Shown one piece after another: positions 61,956-64,000 of a stretch of 64,000 nt of DNA. Source of the stretch: Stachybotrys elegans (taxonomy: Eukaryota; Ascomycota; Sordariomycetes; Hypocreales; Stachybotryaceae); assembly GCA_020746835.1 (NCBI GenBank), contig JAGPNK010000005.1:992001-1056000 (forward strand), given 5' to 3'. A program made the position numbers and the translations under genes. Under the pieces are notes generated by a model that was given only the letters and a program-made list of their open reading frames with translations, searched no databases and was not told the origin of the DNA. Numbering within the stretch: the stretch's first letter is position 1; every line of letters starts with the position of its first letter.

Positions 61956-62659
61956 TTAGAACAGCCAGACGTACATGAACAGGAAGGCGACAACGGCAAA
62001 GAATGCCAGCCAGATCTTCCAGCTGATGCCGGATCGCTCAGCCATAAGCAGCATGCGATTCATGGTCCCACGGAGGCGCAGGCGTGTCTGGTCGAAGGAG
62101 TCGTTCATCTTCTCTGCGAGGGCGGAGGATTCGCGGATCTCGTCGCCGATCGCTATCGTCATCTAGGAAAGCGGAAGCAAGGGAGTCAGCACAAGCACCA
62201 TTCCTCTCCCCTCAACGACCCCGAGCGGTCGGCGGTGCAACACTCACGTCCTTGAGCGTCTTGACCTTGCCCAGGATACCCTCGACCTGCGCATCGTTCT
62301 GGCTCTCCAGCTCGTTGAGTACGGCGTCGCTGTACTGGCCCCTCCGGTTGGGCGTCGCCGGCCGGAACCCCTTGTTCTCGACGCCCAGGTGCCCGTTGCT
62401 GCTGTTGCCGCCGGGCGACTGGTAGCCTCCGAAGCCGTAGCCGCCACCGGGGCTCGCGCTGGGCCCGCGCCGCGTCTGGTCGCCCGTGTAGCCCTCGAAC
62501 AGGGCGCTGCGCGAATCGCGCTGGTGTAGAGACGAAGCGCCGAATCTGTCGTTTTTTGGAATCCGCAGGTTAGCTGGTCTGCAAGCTGCGATATGGTTTG
62601 GCTCTCTTCTGGCCCGTCGCACGGGCTTCGCTGGCGAGATGAACATACCGTTGCGCCAT
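61956..62659 (-). CDS. bet1: v-SNARE Bet1 (ER-Golgi Qc-SNARE)
   Basis: Tail-anchored SNARE that works with Sed5, Bos1 and Sec22/Ykt6 in fusion of ER-derived vesicles with the Golgi. Model: complement(61956..62162, 62248..62545, 62649..62659), 171 residues. The first exon is 11 nt (MAQ plus two bases). Residues 4-75 are Gly/Ser/Arg-rich and include RDSRSALFEGY, an N-terminal motif typical of fungal Bet1. The SNARE helix runs from about 76 (SDAVLNELESQNDAQVEGIL) through IAIGDEIRESSALAEKM and LRGTMNRML to about 142. A single C-terminal membrane anchor occupies 151-171 and ends the protein. Joins are in phase. The short first exon depends on the donor GTATGT at 62648 but is supported by the MAQRFG start. 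Confidence 0.93.
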
Positions 62660-63425
62660 GATTGTATCGTCTGGTTTGCTAGTGATCCGACGGCCAAGGA
62701 AAGAACAGAGAATATGGGCGGTCTTTTTTTTTCCGTCTGCGTTTGCCCGCTTGTCGGTTTGCCTTTTCTCCTTCTTCTCCCCTGCAGGGATGTTGAATAC
62801 GTGGTCTAGATCGGCTCTATCAAGGTTTTGCTGGTGAATTTCCCGGTGCTGATGTGGGTGGCGCTGGTGCTGCCGCCTATCATGGCCAAGCTGTTACTGT
62901 TTAGGGGCAGAGGCGGAGGTACGTACCGAGCCTGTGTCCAATGGAGCGGGGAGAAACTTTCGACGCTGGGAGGGAAAAGGAAAGGCCTTGCACCGTGTAT
63001 GTGCGGGAGCCTTGAAAGATGGTGAGGGAATGCTATGAAGCACAAAGGTCATTAAGTAGGGCTTTGAGGAGGCTCCTCTCGAGACGTGCCGTCAGACCAT
63101 TCGCCTGTAGATTTCTCACAGTCACGCGAGTTGTCGTTCACGGTTGTGTTTCACGACGTGATCGTCCTGCAACACACCAGACGCAAACAGCATCCAGAAT
63201 CCCAGAACCTTGCGCAGGTCTCAATCTGTCGCAAATCATTGAGGTGCTTTTCGTAAACATCTATAGAAGCATGTCGATGGCCGAGACGTCTGCCACAAAG
63301 CTAACGAGAATATCCCTTTCCCTCTCCCCGTGCTCATTTCACCCGTGAACATTTCTGCCATCACACATTTCGTCGTATGCAAATTGCCTCCCGCACAGCC
63401 CGTTGTGCGCGCCAGATCGCGTCAC
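62660..63425. other. intergenic: BET1 promoter and CHZ1 3' flank
   Basis: 766 bp. The minus-strand BET1 leader (62660-62790) carries A/G then C/T runs, including a T run at 62726. No gene recognised. Confidence 0.55.
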
Positions 63426-63889
63426 TTAACCAGACATCTTGGAGTCCTCATCGGGAGGCTGGAAGTCATCATCGTCCTCATCGTCCTCGTCGTCGCCGGG
63501 GTTCTCCTCGGCGGCCTTGGCGAAGTCAATCGTCTGGCCACGAGTGCGGCGTCCACCCTCGACGATGTTGTTGAGGTCAATCTCCTCCATGCCATCTTCC
63601 TCCTCGGCTGCGGCTTGGTCAGTCAATGCTTGTTTGCAGCTCCAAGTTTGGATTTGTTCATACCTTCAGCAGGCTAGATATCTGTTAGTTTCGTGAAAGA
63701 CCAAGTAAATATGGCAGAGCGACTTACCTCGTCGTCCTCGTCATCATCATCGTCCTCATCGTCATCGTCCTCATCCATGGCAACATCCTCAGGCACCTGC
63801 TCGGAGAGGGCCTTGCCTTTGCCCTTATCCTCAGTGAACCCCCCAGTGTTAGTGGGGTCCTGGGGAAGGGCCGATCCTTCAGAAGCCAT
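63426..63889 (-). CDS. chz1: histone H2A.Z-H2B chaperone Chz1
   Basis: Small acidic nuclear chaperone that binds H2A.Z-H2B dimers and delivers them for SWR1-dependent exchange. Model: complement(63426..63613, 63664..63673, 63728..63889), 119 residues. Acidic Asp/Glu runs flank the CHZ motif MEEIDLNNIVEGGRRTRG (residues 66-83), followed by IDFAKAAEE, which is diagnostic. The middle exon is only 10 nt and adds PAE plus one base. Skipping it would shift the frame, and reading from the other nearby AG gives a stop, so the micro-exon is needed. The start ATGGCTTCTGAAG is the only suitable Met. Confidence 0.9.
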
Positions 63890-64000
63890 TGTTGTGGTAT
63901 TTTGTGGTGTTGAGGGGATGAGAGTTGAAGGATATTCACGGGATGAGAGTTTTTCGTAGTGGTGTTGTGGCTGTTGCCCGAATTGTGGTGATCTAGGTTA

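Noticed and set aside
1..64000. tRNA, 5S rRNA, transposon and CRISPR signals
   Set aside because: Looked for B-box-like GGTTCGANTCC words, 5S-like sequence, reverse transcriptase or transposase motifs, terminal repeats and spaced repeats; none was convincing. A tRNAscan/Infernal run would be decisive.

Overview
The window is nuclear DNA of a filamentous ascomycete, most likely a Sordariomycete and perhaps Hypocreales. The evidence is short GT-AG introns (mostly 50-100 nt) with CTAAC/CTGAC-like branch points, spliced housekeeping genes that read as fungal orthologues, pyrimidine-rich leaders, and gene models such as an NADH-GOGAT of 2112 residues and a P-type H+-ATPase of 923 residues. All exon joins were checked by frame arithmetic. 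No RNA or database evidence was available. I recognised no tRNA, rRNA, transposon or CRISPR array.

Left part (1-10.5 kb): a mitochondrial citrate/2-oxoglutarate carrier (YHM2, minus) and mitochondrial citrate synthase (CIT1, minus) lie next to each other. CIT1 is divergent from an Nrd1/Seb1-type CID+RRM transcription-termination factor (plus). An 11.1 kb stretch with no recognisable gene (10.5-21.6 kb) follows; it holds several simple repeats and ends in the pyrimidine-rich leader of PMA1, the plasma-membrane proton pump.

Middle part (21.6-48 kb): PMA1 (plus) and a DCAF4/WDR21-like WD protein (plus) converge on a run of minus-strand genes. These are a bZIP factor with a DUF3425 C-terminus, the inner-ring nucleoporin Nic96 with an FG-repeat head, an FGGY carbohydrate kinase, a 787-residue protein I do not recognise, and a Vtc2/Vtc3-type SPX subunit of the vacuolar polyphosphate polymerase complex.

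Right part (48-64 kb): NADH-dependent glutamate synthase (GLT1, minus) is separated by a 6 kb gene-poor gap from the anaphase-promoting complex subunit APC15 (plus). APC15 converges on the v-SNARE BET1 (minus), which is followed by the H2A.Z chaperone CHZ1 (minus).

The window is mainly housekeeping. Two themes recur: citrate/2-oxoglutarate/glutamate metabolism (YHM2, CIT1, GLT1) and membrane energetics and phosphate storage (PMA1, VTC). No novel multi-gene system is evident. The points most worth following are the unrecognised 787-residue protein, the two long gene-free intervals, the bZIP upstream ORF, the long PMA1 intron and the CHZ1 micro-exon.
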